A program made the translations under genes and the position numbers. This document shows, piece after piece, positions 10,331 through 22,179 of a stretch of 64,000 nucleotides of DNA (position 1 is its first letter; the number at the start of each line of letters is the position of its first letter). Where the stretch lies: contig NC_087393.1 of NCBI RefSeq assembly GCF_963675165.1, forward strand, positions 1,513,002-1,577,001. Direction: 5' to 3'. The stretch is from Halichondria panicea. Its lineage: Eukaryota; Porifera; Demospongiae; Suberitida; Halichondriidae. Under the pieces are notes generated by a model that was not told where the DNA came from, searched no databases, and worked only from the letters and a program-made list of their open reading frames with translations.

Positions 10331-11389
10331 GGTTGATGGCAGTGTATGCAGTCTATACATCTCTTTAATAATTACAATTCCTAATTGAATGACATGTAAT
10401 TTAATAGGTGTTTATGTCAATTGTGATGCTAGTATAATGTACCTCAATATATATACTATATATAGCTATATATACAATGACGTTGTAACAAATTGGAGTT
10501 ATAAATGCTTTCGTCTGCTTTCTTGTTTCTACGCTTTTTGGTGTTTCCCCCGGCCAATGCCAATCCTAGTAATTTTTCACATTTGTAAAAATATTTTTAT
10601 GGGTCTTGTTCCCTTGCTTTTTGGGTCGGATCGTCGAATAGAGATGTTGGAGTTAGTGGGCATGCAGCATGCATGCCTTTGTATAAGTTTGTAGTTATTC
10701 TGGTGTTATAGTGAAATTTAATAATCGTTGTTTTCTTCAGATCTTCAAAGGATCAGACTTTATCAATCATGGCTGCAGCTATATAATTATTAGCTTCTCA
10801 TCCTTTTATATCCATAGTCAGTATAATAGATCTATATGTCTCTTATACGTGTCATTCGCATGTACATAATTATAATGATACTACATGTGTGCGAGAATCT
10901 ATAAGAAGACAGTAGATCTAGATATAGGAAGTAAATTTTAAACTTGGGAGACAGAGTTCCAGAGTGTGACATATGAGAATCGGGAAGACAATGACAAGTA
11001 GCTCAGGAAGAGAAGACAGAGTTCAGTATTACCTGCATGAGTGCATGTGCGGCAACATATGAGAATCGGGATGATCCAGAAGACAATAACTTATAGCTGA
11101 GCGCGTCGGGTTATTTTGTAGTCGCAATGTTTTTCTCGAAAACTGGCCGCTCTCTTTAAGTATAATGATGATTTGAGGCCAACCCCGCCTCACGTAAAGA
11201 TGGCGGAATTTTCAGATCGAACCTGAGAGATCATGTGGCTCGTGAAAGCGATCGCAAATCTGAGAAACATGCCCATGGCCAAGACTGTAGCCATTTGGAT
11301 TGATTGCAGAATACCATGAGGATGTTTGTACAAAGGAAGAAAAGCTTCCTAAGCTTACTTATACCTACTTACTCCTTACTTACTCACTT

Positions 11390-11578
11390 CAGGGTTTCAT
11401 ACAGGGGGAAAGGGGGATACCCCCCGCCCTAAAATTTGCATTCAAGTACTAGTTGTATGACTGAGTGTCCATAGCAGGGTATTGAAATAACATGCAGTCC
11501 ACCTCAGTTTTTAAGCAACATTTTCTGGTTACTTATCTTATTTCCCCCCTCTACTCTAAAATTCTGTATGACACCCTG
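11390..11578. mobile_element. MITE, 'cagggtttcat' family
   Basis: Starts cagggtttcatacaggggg and ends tgtatgacaccctg, giving inverted ends. A related copy lies at 49,914-50,222, and a longer element with the same terminal word lies at 26,460-27,170. Confidence 0.6.
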
Positions 11579-11750
11579 CACTTAGTCAGTCACTCATTAT
11601 TTTAGAAATATATATCTATGCATGCGAACGTTTTTTAAATCTCATAATACAAACGAATAGCTCTAGAACTAGCTCTTCGGTCAGTTTTCATGATCCTTCC
11701 CAGCTGCAGAGATAAACATGAGGAAAATACGTGAAAAGCGCTAAAAAGCG

Positions 11751-12161
11751 TACAGTAGACTCTCACTATTCCAGCCCTCTGAAGTACGGCCACCTCGATA
11801 TACCAGTTTGGCACGGAATGCTAGCTAGATGTTTACTGCACAAAACTCACCCTGAAGTACGGCCACTCGCTATTCCGTATACCGGCCAGTGCTAGCTGTC
11901 CCAAACTTATAAAATTTTATACGTTTATAATGGCCGGATATTACGTTTTGGGTGTGTTTTGGCAAATAAAATTTGTAAATAGAGAGCAGAATGATTCATT
12001 ATCCTTCATTATCCTCGAGGTATATCCGCAAAATTAGTCATTAGACTCGAAGTAAGGTCGTTTTTAAGCCGTGGCTATTTCAAAATACAGCCACCTCGCT
12101 ATTCCGGCTAAGCTGCATGGTCCCAATACAAGGGTGACCTAATTAACAACAGTCTACTGTA
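11751..12161 (-). mobile_element. Tc1/mariner-pogo-like MITE, 'cagtagactctc' family
   Basis: The ends are ta-cagtagactctc and cagtctactg-ta, with the TA dinucleotide on both sides, as expected for Tc1/mariner superfamily insertions. The interior carries repeated 'gtacggccac' and 'cgctattccg' words. It is the reverse orientation of the copy at 26,621-27,051 and of the split copy at 46,965-47,673. No transposase coding capacity. Confidence 0.7.
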
Positions 12162-12208
12162 GTGCCAATCCTAGTTAAGTAATGGCTTTAACAATAGCAA
12201 TAACTATT

Positions 12209-12545
12209 ACCGTATATCTCCTAATTTCTCGGACACTTCTAATTATCCCGGACCGGCATTCTTTTGGGAAATTTTCATACAACAGACACTCTGGTGCTTT
12301 AATATTATAAACATCTGGACAACACCTTGAAAAGTTGATACATTCCAAGCAACGTAGCTTTATAGTTGGCCATAAGTTTTAGATAGCTAGTGCAACTATT
12401 CAGTCGCACACTGTTTTATTAAACTTTTGCATGCAGCTGCATGCTTCTTCTAATTATTCCTGACACTTCACATGCTCTATAAAAAATCTGTATCGGACAA
12501 TTTTCCAAACTTTTGCTGTCCAATAAATCTGGAGCTATTAGTATA
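12209..12545 (-). repeat. Interspersed repeat family B, minus copy
   Basis: Imperfect reverse complement of 9,980-10,330 (see that entry). It starts with a taccgtata word similar to the ends of the ccgtata MITE family, so it may be a MITE with one recognisable end. Confidence 0.55.
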
Positions 12546-13394
12546 TGATCGATGCTAACTACGTGTGTATCGCGAGGCACTTAAATTTCGTGCCACTGGA
12601 ATGGCCTCTAAAAAAAGCATCTGGTTAATTGACAGCTTACCGGAAACACTCCCAGGTCACGCCTTCCATCTTTGCACGTTAAAGCAGATAATTTTATAAT
12701 ATACCATTTTGTTGAAGAGTTTTCTTGTAGGATTACTAACCCACGAAAACAGCAAAAATTAAGCCCTTCGTTAACTGCATGAACTGCAAGTTTACTGGAG
12801 ATGGACTTGGATCAGGTGGTGTAAGGATTATACTGCCTCGAAAAGTTTGCTCTATATATATACGGTAATTTAGTACATAATAAATAGCTGTATAATATAA
12901 TTCTAAGGGGAACAGTCTACCCTATATGCAAAGGGGGGACAGCTTAACTCGTAGGCACTACGACACCGGTGTTATACTCATGTGTAATGGTAGCTAGTGT
13001 GCAAGATGCAAGCAGCAAACCTTGTTTTGGCTGATTAGTAGACCTTGATAATTAATGCGGATATTTGGCTTGTGTAAGCTGCATGCTCGTTATAACAATA
13101 TAATGTTAATAGGTTGATCATTTATTATCATAATAGATGCACCAACCTCAAAGCGTATAATCGAAGTGGGCCAATTTACTCAAACTAGATCTATGGCTAC
13201 ATGCAATGATGCATGTTTACTTACAGTGGAAGCATTGCAGACACTTCCACGCATGGTCTGCTCCAGCTAGGACTGAGCTGAGATCCTCATCCAGCCAGGC
13301 GGCTCCGTTATGCACTGACACTACGATCGACTGTATGGGATGGAGTACACAGGCTCATCACAAACATATTATAGTCTAGATCTACATCGATCTA

Positions 13395-13717
13395 TCTGGG
13401 ATTAGATCATGTTTGTCATAAATACTGCAATCTGATTGGTTAGAGGAAATGTTCTATCCAATTTAGAAAATCATGTACTTCAATAGAAAATCATGTAGCA
13501 AAGATTAGATAAGAACATTCAAATCTGATTGGCTAAATACTCATGGTTGCTATGATCTAAAATGCTTAGACACTGTTTAGGAAGTTTCCACATGATTTAG
13601 AAGTCCTCAGGGCTAGTAGAACCCTCACTGCGTTCGGGATACTACAACCAGCCCTTTGGGCTTCTAAATCATGTAGAAACTTCCTAATCAGTGTCTAACT
13701 ATTATTGAGTACCTGCA
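13395..13717 (-). mobile_element. Hairpin MITE, 'gacactgtttagg' family
   Basis: Contains a long palindromic core at about 13,567-13,705, where gacactgtttaggaagtt is repeated inverted as aacttcctaatcagtgtc around a loop with 'cctcactgcgttcgggat'. An AT-rich tail (about 13,395-13,565) holds gatcatgtttg and aaaatcatgta motifs. Related copies lie at 25,316-26,300 and 47,277-47,585. Confidence 0.65.
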
Positions 13718-14970
13718 TGTACAGTGCAACAACCAAACAGAGTAGAATTTTTTTTTTGGTACACATTTTTTACATTTTATGGCATATCTTCTAAAGTAAA
13801 AGTGATATGATCTATTTGAGTGCAGGTACTGAAAGTTCAACTATTGGCGCTTCCATTGGACCACCACCTGTTACATCACATGACATCATCAGTATAAAAT
13901 GGCTGTCTGAAGATGTGTACTTCCGAAAATATGTTAGGAATAGAAGTAGCTTATTTGTTTGAGTTAAGATCTGAAATTTGTTGTGCATGTACCTGAGTAT
14001 ATTGCTCATCTTTTGAGCTTCAACGGAAGTCTGGGCTACTAGTAAGTTCTGAGAAATACTGCATTTTGTTGTTTTTTGGTGGCAAATATGTTAGGAATAC
14101 AACTTTCGATTTTATATTAGTTAAGGTCTGATTTTTGAGCAGCATGCATGTACTACAATAGTGTACTTTTCATCTGTACTAACTTACAGGAGTTAGGCTA
14201 GCCTCTTCTTTGCTAGAGCGGCCCATCTTGTCAAAAACAGTGCTTTTTATGACTTTTGGGGCAATTTGGCTACGTAGTAAGCTCAATTACCACGCCCCTG
14301 TGACACAGAATGACCAACACCAACTGTGTATTTGCAGGTAGACATCACATGACCTTTGGATGTAGCAAATAACAACAAGATGATTTGTGATGTCACAAAT
14401 CAATGAATATCATTGCATACGTCAGCAAAAGTAGCAAAACGGAGCAAAATCACCATTTTTGACAAGAAGGGCCGCTCTAGCAAAGATGAGACTGGTCTAG
14501 CTCCTGTAAGTTAGTACAGATGAATTCTATGCTATTGTAGTACATGCTCCTCAAAAATCAGACCTTAACTAGCATAAAATCGAAAGTTGTATTCCTAACA
14601 TATTTGCCACCAAAAAACAACAAAATTCAGTATTTCTCAGAACTTACTAGCAGCCCAGACTTCCGTTGAAGCTCAAAAGATGAGCAATATAGTCAGGTAC
14701 ATACACAATAAATTTCAGATCTTAACTCAAACAAATAAGCTACTTCTATTCCTAACATATTTTCGGAGGTACACATCTTCAGACAGCCATTTCATAGTGA
14801 TGATGTCATATGATGTAACAGGTGGTGGTCCAATGGAAGCGCCAATAATTGAACTTTCAGTACCTGCACTCAAATAGATCATATCACTTTTACTTCAGAA
14901 GATATGCCACAAAATGTGAAAAATAAAAATAAAAAAAAAAATCTACTCTCTTTGGTTTTTGCACTGTATA
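13718..14970. mobile_element. Large foldback (long inverted repeat), about 1.25 kb
   Basis: The left arm (13,718-14,245) and right arm (14,447-14,970) are near-perfect reverse complements separated by about 200 bases. The same 65-codon frame can be read in both arms (13,812-14,009 on -, 14,680-14,877 on +) with only a few residue changes. The outer ends read acagtgcaaca and, inverted, tttttgcactgt. It could be a foldback transposon, a recent inverted duplication, or a locus giving long double-stranded RNA. The arm frames look like by-products, not genes. Confidence 0.8.
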
Positions 14971-15599
14971 CATCTAGTCACTATTCTACTGCCATTTTAC
15001 CACTTTCATTTCTAACTTCCTTAGACAAATAGCCATTGGTAATTAACTCAGAAAGTGAAAGTGAATCTACACAAAATTAATGTGAAGTCTGAAGTATAGT
15101 TTAATCATAAATACGTGGGTGGATGTTGCACAATTAACCTCTGTCCTCTGCAGTTTGGAAATACTACATCCCATCATTGTTATGAAGGGTATGCTATACC
15201 TTTGCCTTATAATTATACCATCACATGCTAAGGTAGCGTAGATATCTACCCTTAATCATGAAGACAGATATCTAGTCTCTATATACATGCATGTAGTCTC
15301 GCAAGCCAGCCGTTTCATCCCAGAGGTAACTTTCTGTAACAATTAAGGTCGCAATTACACCTTTTATCAGCCGGGGTTCCAGAGCTAGTCTGAAGCAATC
15401 GGAAGGACAGATTCTACATTGACCGTATCTCCTCGGCACTCCTCTCTGATAACCAGACCTAGCTTGGGAGAAGAGTAATAACAAACATCATACCAGTTAA
15501 ATCGCACATCGATATATGTACACTCCCAGCCGGTTTGGTATAACAAACACTGGCCCTATACTCTTACAAACTGTGGAGCCTTATTTTATTTAGTGAGCG
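14971..15599. other. Intergenic, no feature
   Basis: Mixed AT-rich sequence between the foldback and the PEX10 relic. No gene or clear repeat seen. Confidence 0.4.
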
Positions 15600-16072
15600 T
15601 GCAGCATTGGAGGAAATACTTAATGAGTGCAGTCTGGATTCCCCAAATCTAAAGGTTCGAACAACAGTATACCAGGTTTTGGTCGAATTTCTTACAGAAC
15701 TTGTAATAAACTCCATGCACTTGTCGTTTTATCTAGCTATAGAGGTATTTTCTACCATTCACTGATACCAACTATAATAATTGGTTCGATACAAAACCAC
15801 CACCCTGGCAGATGTCTATGCATCGCGGAATACTTATTACAGCTGGATCTTTTGCTCAAATAGCATCCAGAGTGTTGAGAATCTGGGACTATTTTGAAAA
15901 TGCAAAGCTCACTCGAGAATAAATCAGATTAAAAGTTGCAAAGATACAATGCTATAGTACATGTATCCATGACTTTGAAATGTCCGCTGTGTCTGGAAAT
16001 GTGTGAAGCAGCGACAACTTCACTTTGTGGTCACGTGTTTTGCTGGTACTGTGACACATACAAAGTTCACTA

Positions 16073-16111
<39 letters not shown>

Positions 16112-16290
16112 GAGTGTGTGCATGTGTGTTACATGTGCATGCATGTAGGTTAGTGAAACTGTGTATGCCCAGGCAGTGTCTAAATGTATAGCATGAAGCC
16201 TCGGGCAATTAGTGTGTTTACAGCACTTCGAGAGCTATAACACTTTATTTCTTCCTTTCCTGTCTTTGTGTCAAATTTTTAGTTTAATTT
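15600..16290 (+). pseudogene. PEX10: PEX10-like pseudogene
   Basis: From 15,781 the sequence parallels the PEX10 exon at the window start (gttcgatacaaaaccaccac, then tagcat.cagagtgttgaga, tgtccgctgtgtctggaaat and tttgtggtcacgtgttttgctgg). It carries several small deletions and frameshifts, and the RING is cut after its first half by a (CA)n tract and extra sequence at about 16,060-16,145. Upstream (15,600-15,775) is a coding-like stretch ending in a 'GIFYH' type motif, plausibly the preceding part of PEX10, which lies outside the window for the first copy. Homology continues into the 3' flank (ctttgtgtcaaattt). This is a decayed duplicate of genomic DNA. Confidence 0.75.
16076..16111. repeat. 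(CA)n microsatellite
   Basis: About 17 CA dinucleotides, sitting inside the PEX10 pseudogene where the RING is broken. Confidence 0.9.
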
Positions 16291-16575
16291 CGGGCCATTA
16301 TAGCGTACAATTATAGCTATTAAAAAAAGGTAATTAAAGCTACGTACTGGCTTCCGAGTACGTACATAATGTGTTTTAGACCCGACAGTTTTCATTGTTT
16401 CCATCTTCCATCAGGCATGCGATAAACTTTACTGAAAAATATTTGAAGGCATTACAAAAGGTAAAGGACAAGCTTTCTGTAAGTGAATGAAGTGCAATGA
16501 ATTGTTCACAAATTATTTTAGTAGATTAGGTGATTATACAGAAACTTGATGGGTTTTAAAAAAAACATCATTGTC

Positions 16576-19272
16576 TTAATTCAATTCGCTACAACATTGC
16601 TGCCGTAGTAACATCTCCCTAAGCTGATAGGCTGCATGAGTTTGGTCCTCTTCCCCGCAACACATTACTAGTCTCTTCCGAGTTCTTCCTGATATCGTCA
16701 ATGAAGAAACACTTGCAGAGATCAGATGAGTAGACCCTATAGTCATGGGGCACTTGCTATACACCTTGACCAGTCCATATTGAGGTACTGTGGAGCTCTT
16801 ACACAGACGATGAACTGATGAATTTGAATTTAGACTGTTTATATTGTTATCTTCACATGTTGAAGACGTTCGAAAAGGATCATAAGTTTGTATTTTGGAG
16901 ACGTTATTACTCGGACATTGTGGGATAGATTTTAGTTCATTGTCGACTCTCAACCACCGGCTAAACTTGTTGTAGAGTCCATTGTGTTTTAGGAACTCGG
17001 ACACTTTCATGTAGTGTGTATACAGTCCATTGGCTTCCACGGACCTCTGCAACATCCCGACAAACACTGCAGAAAAGGTATTGATATACATTGATACAAT
17101 AAACTTTTTTATGGGCAACCGGTTGATGTTTGATGTGATAACTAACACACTTTTATTAGGGTGCAAATTTTGATTCCTAAATCACTTGCGTTACTAAGGC
17201 GAAGTTCCCTTGGCCATGGCATAGATTACTCTAGCAATTTAATTCCCTTAGCATTCCACTTACCACTTATAAAGCAATACCTGCATCCATACAAGAACTG
17301 CATGACAATCATATTAGGAAAGCCTTAAAACTTAGCTTATGTAGTAGTGTAGATAACCCTAACCCTCTAGTACACAGTATCTATGTATGATGGGGCAACC
17401 TAATACCGTATAGCGCGAAATTTTCGAGGGGCTTAATTTTCGCGGATTTCGTGGGTTGGAATTCTACACGAAAATTAAGTCCACGAAAAGTGTTCGTTAA
17501 TAAGAATTACCTGCTATCATGCAAATATTTAAAGGCGTGGCTTCCGGTAAGCAGTCATTCCGCGAACATTGTGCAACGAAATGGCTTTTAGAGGCCAATC
17601 CACGAAATATAAGTGCCTCGAAAATTTCGCGCTATACGGTAGCTGACAAACTAATTTACACATACGTACAGCAGCTGGTTTAAGCAATTCGCTGCTCAGT
17701 TATCACATTCAAGCCACGTCACTGCAATACCCTGATGATATGACTGTCGGTTAATCAACACTAGGCATAATTCTTAGACGACCTCTTTTGTTTTATGTCA
17801 ACACAGACAACAGTTGACCCTTGAAGGATTCACCTTTGTAGCAAAAAATTATGCATGGCCTACATGAAAGAGTGGTCATGTCGAAAAAAACCCCCAATTT
17901 AATGATCGTGGCATAATTAGCTCATCAATATAATTATTATATTACAGGGGAACTATGATTGCATAACAAATGACTTGTGCTAGTCAGGTCCCCAAAATTC
18001 CAGTTCCTATATAATTTATATGACATTAGCTAGCAGGGGGGATCATGTGTCTTGAGCGCCCTCCTGGCCAAAGTAACGCTTACTAGATTGAAAAAACTAC
18101 CAACTATATATACCGTATAGCAGGTATATTTCGAGGGTATAAATGTTTGTGGTTTTCGTGGATTAGGTATGTACCGCGAACATTTATAACCGCGAATTTA
18201 ATATCGCATGCATGCATGCTGCAAAAAGGCTGCTATTCCACAACAATTAAATCCGCGAAACCTTTCTAAAGGCATTTCTGTGAAAATTTATTATACCCTC
18301 GAAATATACCTGCTATACCATAATTATACACGTACTGCTGCAATAATAATTGATGGGCGGTGCACTAAATTGAGAGGCCTGGCCACAACATTGATAACCG
18401 CGTGACGTTGCGCACTGTCTGCAAGCACCCCCCACCTGCAATTGTCTCGGGATTAGGGTATAAACTTGTATGTATAATATATACAATTATGCATGCACAT
18501 GCATGCATACGTATACAATAACTCACCGTACTGTGATGAACATATACAGTTTCGCTGACAAACTTCAGTGCATTTTGGACATCCTACAAGCATAGGTGGT
18601 ATAGATCATTGACATACATGCACAATTATTTTAACAGTTTTGCATGCAACGCATTTCATTTTCAACAACAAGGTATAGGCTTCTTCATTGTAAAAGTTCT
18701 CTTACAATAACTGTGATGCTTTTTTATGCATACATAAAAGTGCTGCACGCTAGGAGTCGGTATATACAAGCCATAAATTATATAGTGACTCACTATTGAT
18801 AATTTTACTCCGATAAGTATACGAAATCCTGGACACCTTTAAACTGCTCTCCACGTCGAAATAAAGAGTAAGATGTTTGCACTCTGACTCAAAACAGCCC
18901 AACTCTCCAGTGGCATTGCTGCCAGCTAACAGTTTCCGCGAAGTGCCTCTCAATTGGTAAATGCTCATTCCTTCCCCTACTCTGCTCAAACAGAGGGTGA
19001 AGGACTGCCGAGATTGATGGAAAGTAATGATATGGTCTTGTCGAGGCCTGTACCAGATGAACTGGTTGATGGAGCATCTTGGTCTGAAGATACTCGTTTT
19101 TGGAAGCTCAAATTTGCTCTGTGCTGTGCTCTTTATTCTGCATGCAGCAAAGAAAATAGACATCAAGGTGTTGTTATAGTTACTAGATTAATAAATATAT
19201 ATTAAGTGTCTGCAGGCAGCCTTACCTTATGTAATCTTTGCATCTCCTTGAGATAGTGCCATGAACACAACT
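16576..19272 (-). CDS. Unidentified multi-exon gene, last three exons (provisional)
   Basis: Three minus-strand exons can be joined in one frame using good splice signals: 19,272-19,226 (47 nt, acceptor gcaacag, donor gtaagg); 19,137 to about 18,794 (acceptor gctgcatgcag, donor gtgagt); 17,068-16,576 (acceptor tttctgcag), ending at TAA 16,578-16,576. The reconstructed C-terminal part is about 290 residues. It has no transmembrane segment or motif I recognise, some Cys and Ser/Asn-rich stretches, and a basic end. The large second intron holds the MITEs at 17.4 and 18.1 kb. The first exon is not located; the gene lies immediately 3' of the NCLX gene. Frame continuity is the main evidence, and the family is unknown. 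Confidence 0.4.
17404..17641. mobile_element. MITE with perfect 25-bp terminal inverted repeats, ccgtata family
   Basis: The left end starts taccgtatagcgcgaaattt and the right end is its exact reverse complement over at least 25 bases. The element is 238 bp with internal 'cgcgga/acgaaaatt' subrepeats and no coding capacity. It is the best preserved member in the window. Confidence 0.85.
18111..18320. mobile_element. MITE, ccgtatagcagg subfamily
   Basis: The left end cgtatagcaggtatatttcg is inverted at the right as cgaaatatacctgctatac, and inversion extends through 'agggtata'. About 210 bp. Related in its terminal word to the 17.4 kb element but with a different subterminal sequence. Confidence 0.8.
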
Positions 19273-19621
19273 CTGTTGCACAAGCAAAGCTAAACAGGTA
19301 GTGAAGATAATCTGTGCTGTTTTTTGCATGTCTGCATATAGGCTGAAATCTTGAGGAAACTCTAGACTCTAGTACACCAACTCAGTACTTTTACCACTGC
19401 AACAACTATATATAGATCTATAGTGGTTGCTATGCCCACTAATTCTGGAGCAAAACAACTGCAAATTAACATTGCAGTATCTCCTCCCCCACAATTGCAA
19501 AATTAATTGATCTACCAATAAAGTCAGGTAGGATAGCTTAACAGAGCTCAAACTTTATATACATACATAATGATACAACAACAACAACAACAATAATAAA
19601 AAAGTAATAACCTGTGTTCAT

Positions 19622-22145
19622 TTAGAAAGGAAAGTGAATGTTCATGACACCGACTTGACTTAGGACAGAGAAGACCATGAACACAAGGTAGAAATAGAGA
19701 AGAGCCACTCCGAATGGTCTGAGAGAGAAAAATAAAATTGCACATATAATTATTACTGCACCCTATATATAATTATATTATATGAACTATAACAGTACAG
19801 TTGAGCCTCGATTATCCGAACACCTGGTGTCTTCACCTCATCCCTGGATGGCTGAAATATTCGGATACTAGAATAACTCTCAATGAGTCATGCCCATCAA
19901 AATCAGCAAACGATGTCCAGAGCTCTTACAAATGCACTTAAGTCTTGGACATAATAATTCAGTGGACAGAACAAGGTAGCAAGCTATATAAAAAAAACAA
20001 AATTATACTGTTAGGCTAAGCTGAAGCGTTTTAAAGGACTTTATAGTATTCGACAGTCCTTTAGTCACCATTCAAAACCATTGAAGGGACAATGGACAAA
20101 AGTCGTATTGCCCAAATTGTTAAGGTTTGATTACAACATGGATCTAGCAGTTTTTGAATGCTTATATAAAAATTTATAATATACTAGGTAAGGGATACCT
20201 TGTGTGCAGATAATTATTATGAAGAGACAAGTTTCTCCCCACATTAGCTCTATAAAAGTTTTGTCCCGAGGAAGCCTGTCAGTGAGTAATTTGCATTAGT
20301 GTGGGGTCTCTGCTAATTGCATGATCATGGGACAATTGGGTCTCCATCGTGCGTATGATCGACCGAGTGAGCAGGTGTTCGTGAGGTTACAGCTGTCCAT
20401 TTAAGAGGGGATTCATGCTTAATTATCAGGTGTAAACAGGCTCAAGTCTAATACCACCGGACATACCACGGACATTAAAACAATGAGAAGAACTAACACA
20501 ATGTTCAAGCATGCAGACAGCATTATTATGAATAATGTTTGTCTACATATATCGGCACAAATGCGCAAAATCACTACCAGAAGCTACCCACACCAATTTT
20601 TGGCAAAAGATACCAAAAAATGAGCTCAAATTACTTCTACCTCAATGTACTTGTACTTCATACAATGTGCATTAGCTGCTCCTTCACTAACAATGACTCA
20701 CTTAGGAGGAGAGAACTTGAAGAGAGGGAAGACTATCACACTAGAGAGGAGAGAGATCCCTAGAAATATCCACGAGAGCTTCACTCTGTCAAACGCTGCA
20801 GTGTGTATAGGGAATGTGAACGGTTGCCCTCCGTTGGTAGCCATCTTAGCCTGAGGGGAGGAGCAATGTCACTGACAGGGGTAATGATTCTCTCAATATC
20901 TCACATGAAGAGATGATCTGCTTATTGGAATGTTTGTTCTCTTTGCAATGTTATACCATAGATCTTATGTAACTTAGCTGTCACAACATTGTAATAGGGT
21001 ACGGAGTTTTTACAATGAGGAAGCTACAAAAGATCGCTTTTAATTGGCCACAGCTGTTGTGAGGATGTTTACGTACGTCAGTCCCACACTCACCAGCAGT
21101 GCCACACTAAGCCCCAGGACATCGTTGAGGAGGGGAGACCCGAAGCAAGACGCTATGCCCATCCCCGGTTTACCGGCCCTCGCTACAGCTGTGTCCGCCA
21201 CCCAATCCCCCACGGAGTTGCCGATAGCCAGCACCGTGAGCCCGAGGATGGCTGTGGGTGTGACAGGGGAGGAGTGTACTCATTAACATGTGTACAAGTA
21301 CATGGAGTTTAAAAATGAATGTCTCTGAGCTCAAACAATGTTATGCAAATGAGTGGGTGGACTGAAAACATGTGCATGTCATATGTTCACTGAGGAGCGA
21401 CCAAAAGCAACCAAAACAAAAATCATTACATTCCACGAATATAAATTGTGAACGTGGATATAAATTAATAGATACACTCTTTTGGACGAGACAAGAGACG
21501 GCTCTAAAGTTTCATCAAAACAAGTTTGGAACTTTGAAGTAAAGTGATGTGAATTTTCGATAGTTAGGCAGCCTGTAATTTCAACAGCTGGGACACTTGT
21601 TTACACTTGAAGCTCATGCACAGACTAAGCATGAAAATATGACAATTACAAATGCTATTGCCAAAAACAAGGAATTAGAGTAGAAGAGTAGAACACTACA
21701 CATGTTACAATTAATGTTCCCACATGCACCATGCACGTACATGCATGTATATGGTTGCATGGTTACAAATTAGCGAACATAAATTAAAGGGTTTTGATAA
21801 CGGGGATAGTTACAACCCAATATGTAGCATTTGGCACAGTATGGCTTTCGGAACACAGAACTAAAGAAAACATGATAAAGTAACATGACCACGCTAGGAA
21901 AACAACAGCTACCAATTGATCTCCATGGTAATTAATCACAACTATGGGCTTGAATTTAATTACTCACCTGTGTCAATTCAAAATAGAAGTCCAAACGCTT
22001 GCAGGACAGCCACCACCTCGTTAGCCTCTATATTGAGCCAAGCTATGGACATGACGAAAGCGAGCACCCCCAAGATGATCTGTACTGACCAATGTGGGGG
22101 GCGGTTAGATGGCACTAGGAAGTAGAATAACGATGAGATGATGAA

Positions 22146-22179
<34 letters not shown>

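Larger units (their letters stand above)
9445..13717. other. Gene-poor repeat field
   Basis: No credible gene. Several transposon-like units are listed separately (9,980-10,330; 11,390-11,578; 11,751-12,161; 12,209-12,545; 13,395-13,717). Loose duplications of 'catatgagaatcggga' lie at 10,970 and 11,059. The decayed 'cgaaaa/tacggta' repeat at about 12,590-12,866 completes it. Small frames at 9.9-10.7 kb fall partly in repeat sequence and lack homology I can recognise. Confidence 0.5.

Noticed and set aside
13812-14877. Two 65-codon frames of nearly the same protein
   Set aside because: They are mirror images in the two arms of the foldback, with no start context, domain or partner exon.
19800-19895. 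Possible Tigger-type transposon end (cagttgagcctcgattatcc)
   Set aside because: The word resembles pogo/Tigger termini, but I could not find a matching second end, so no element is annotated.
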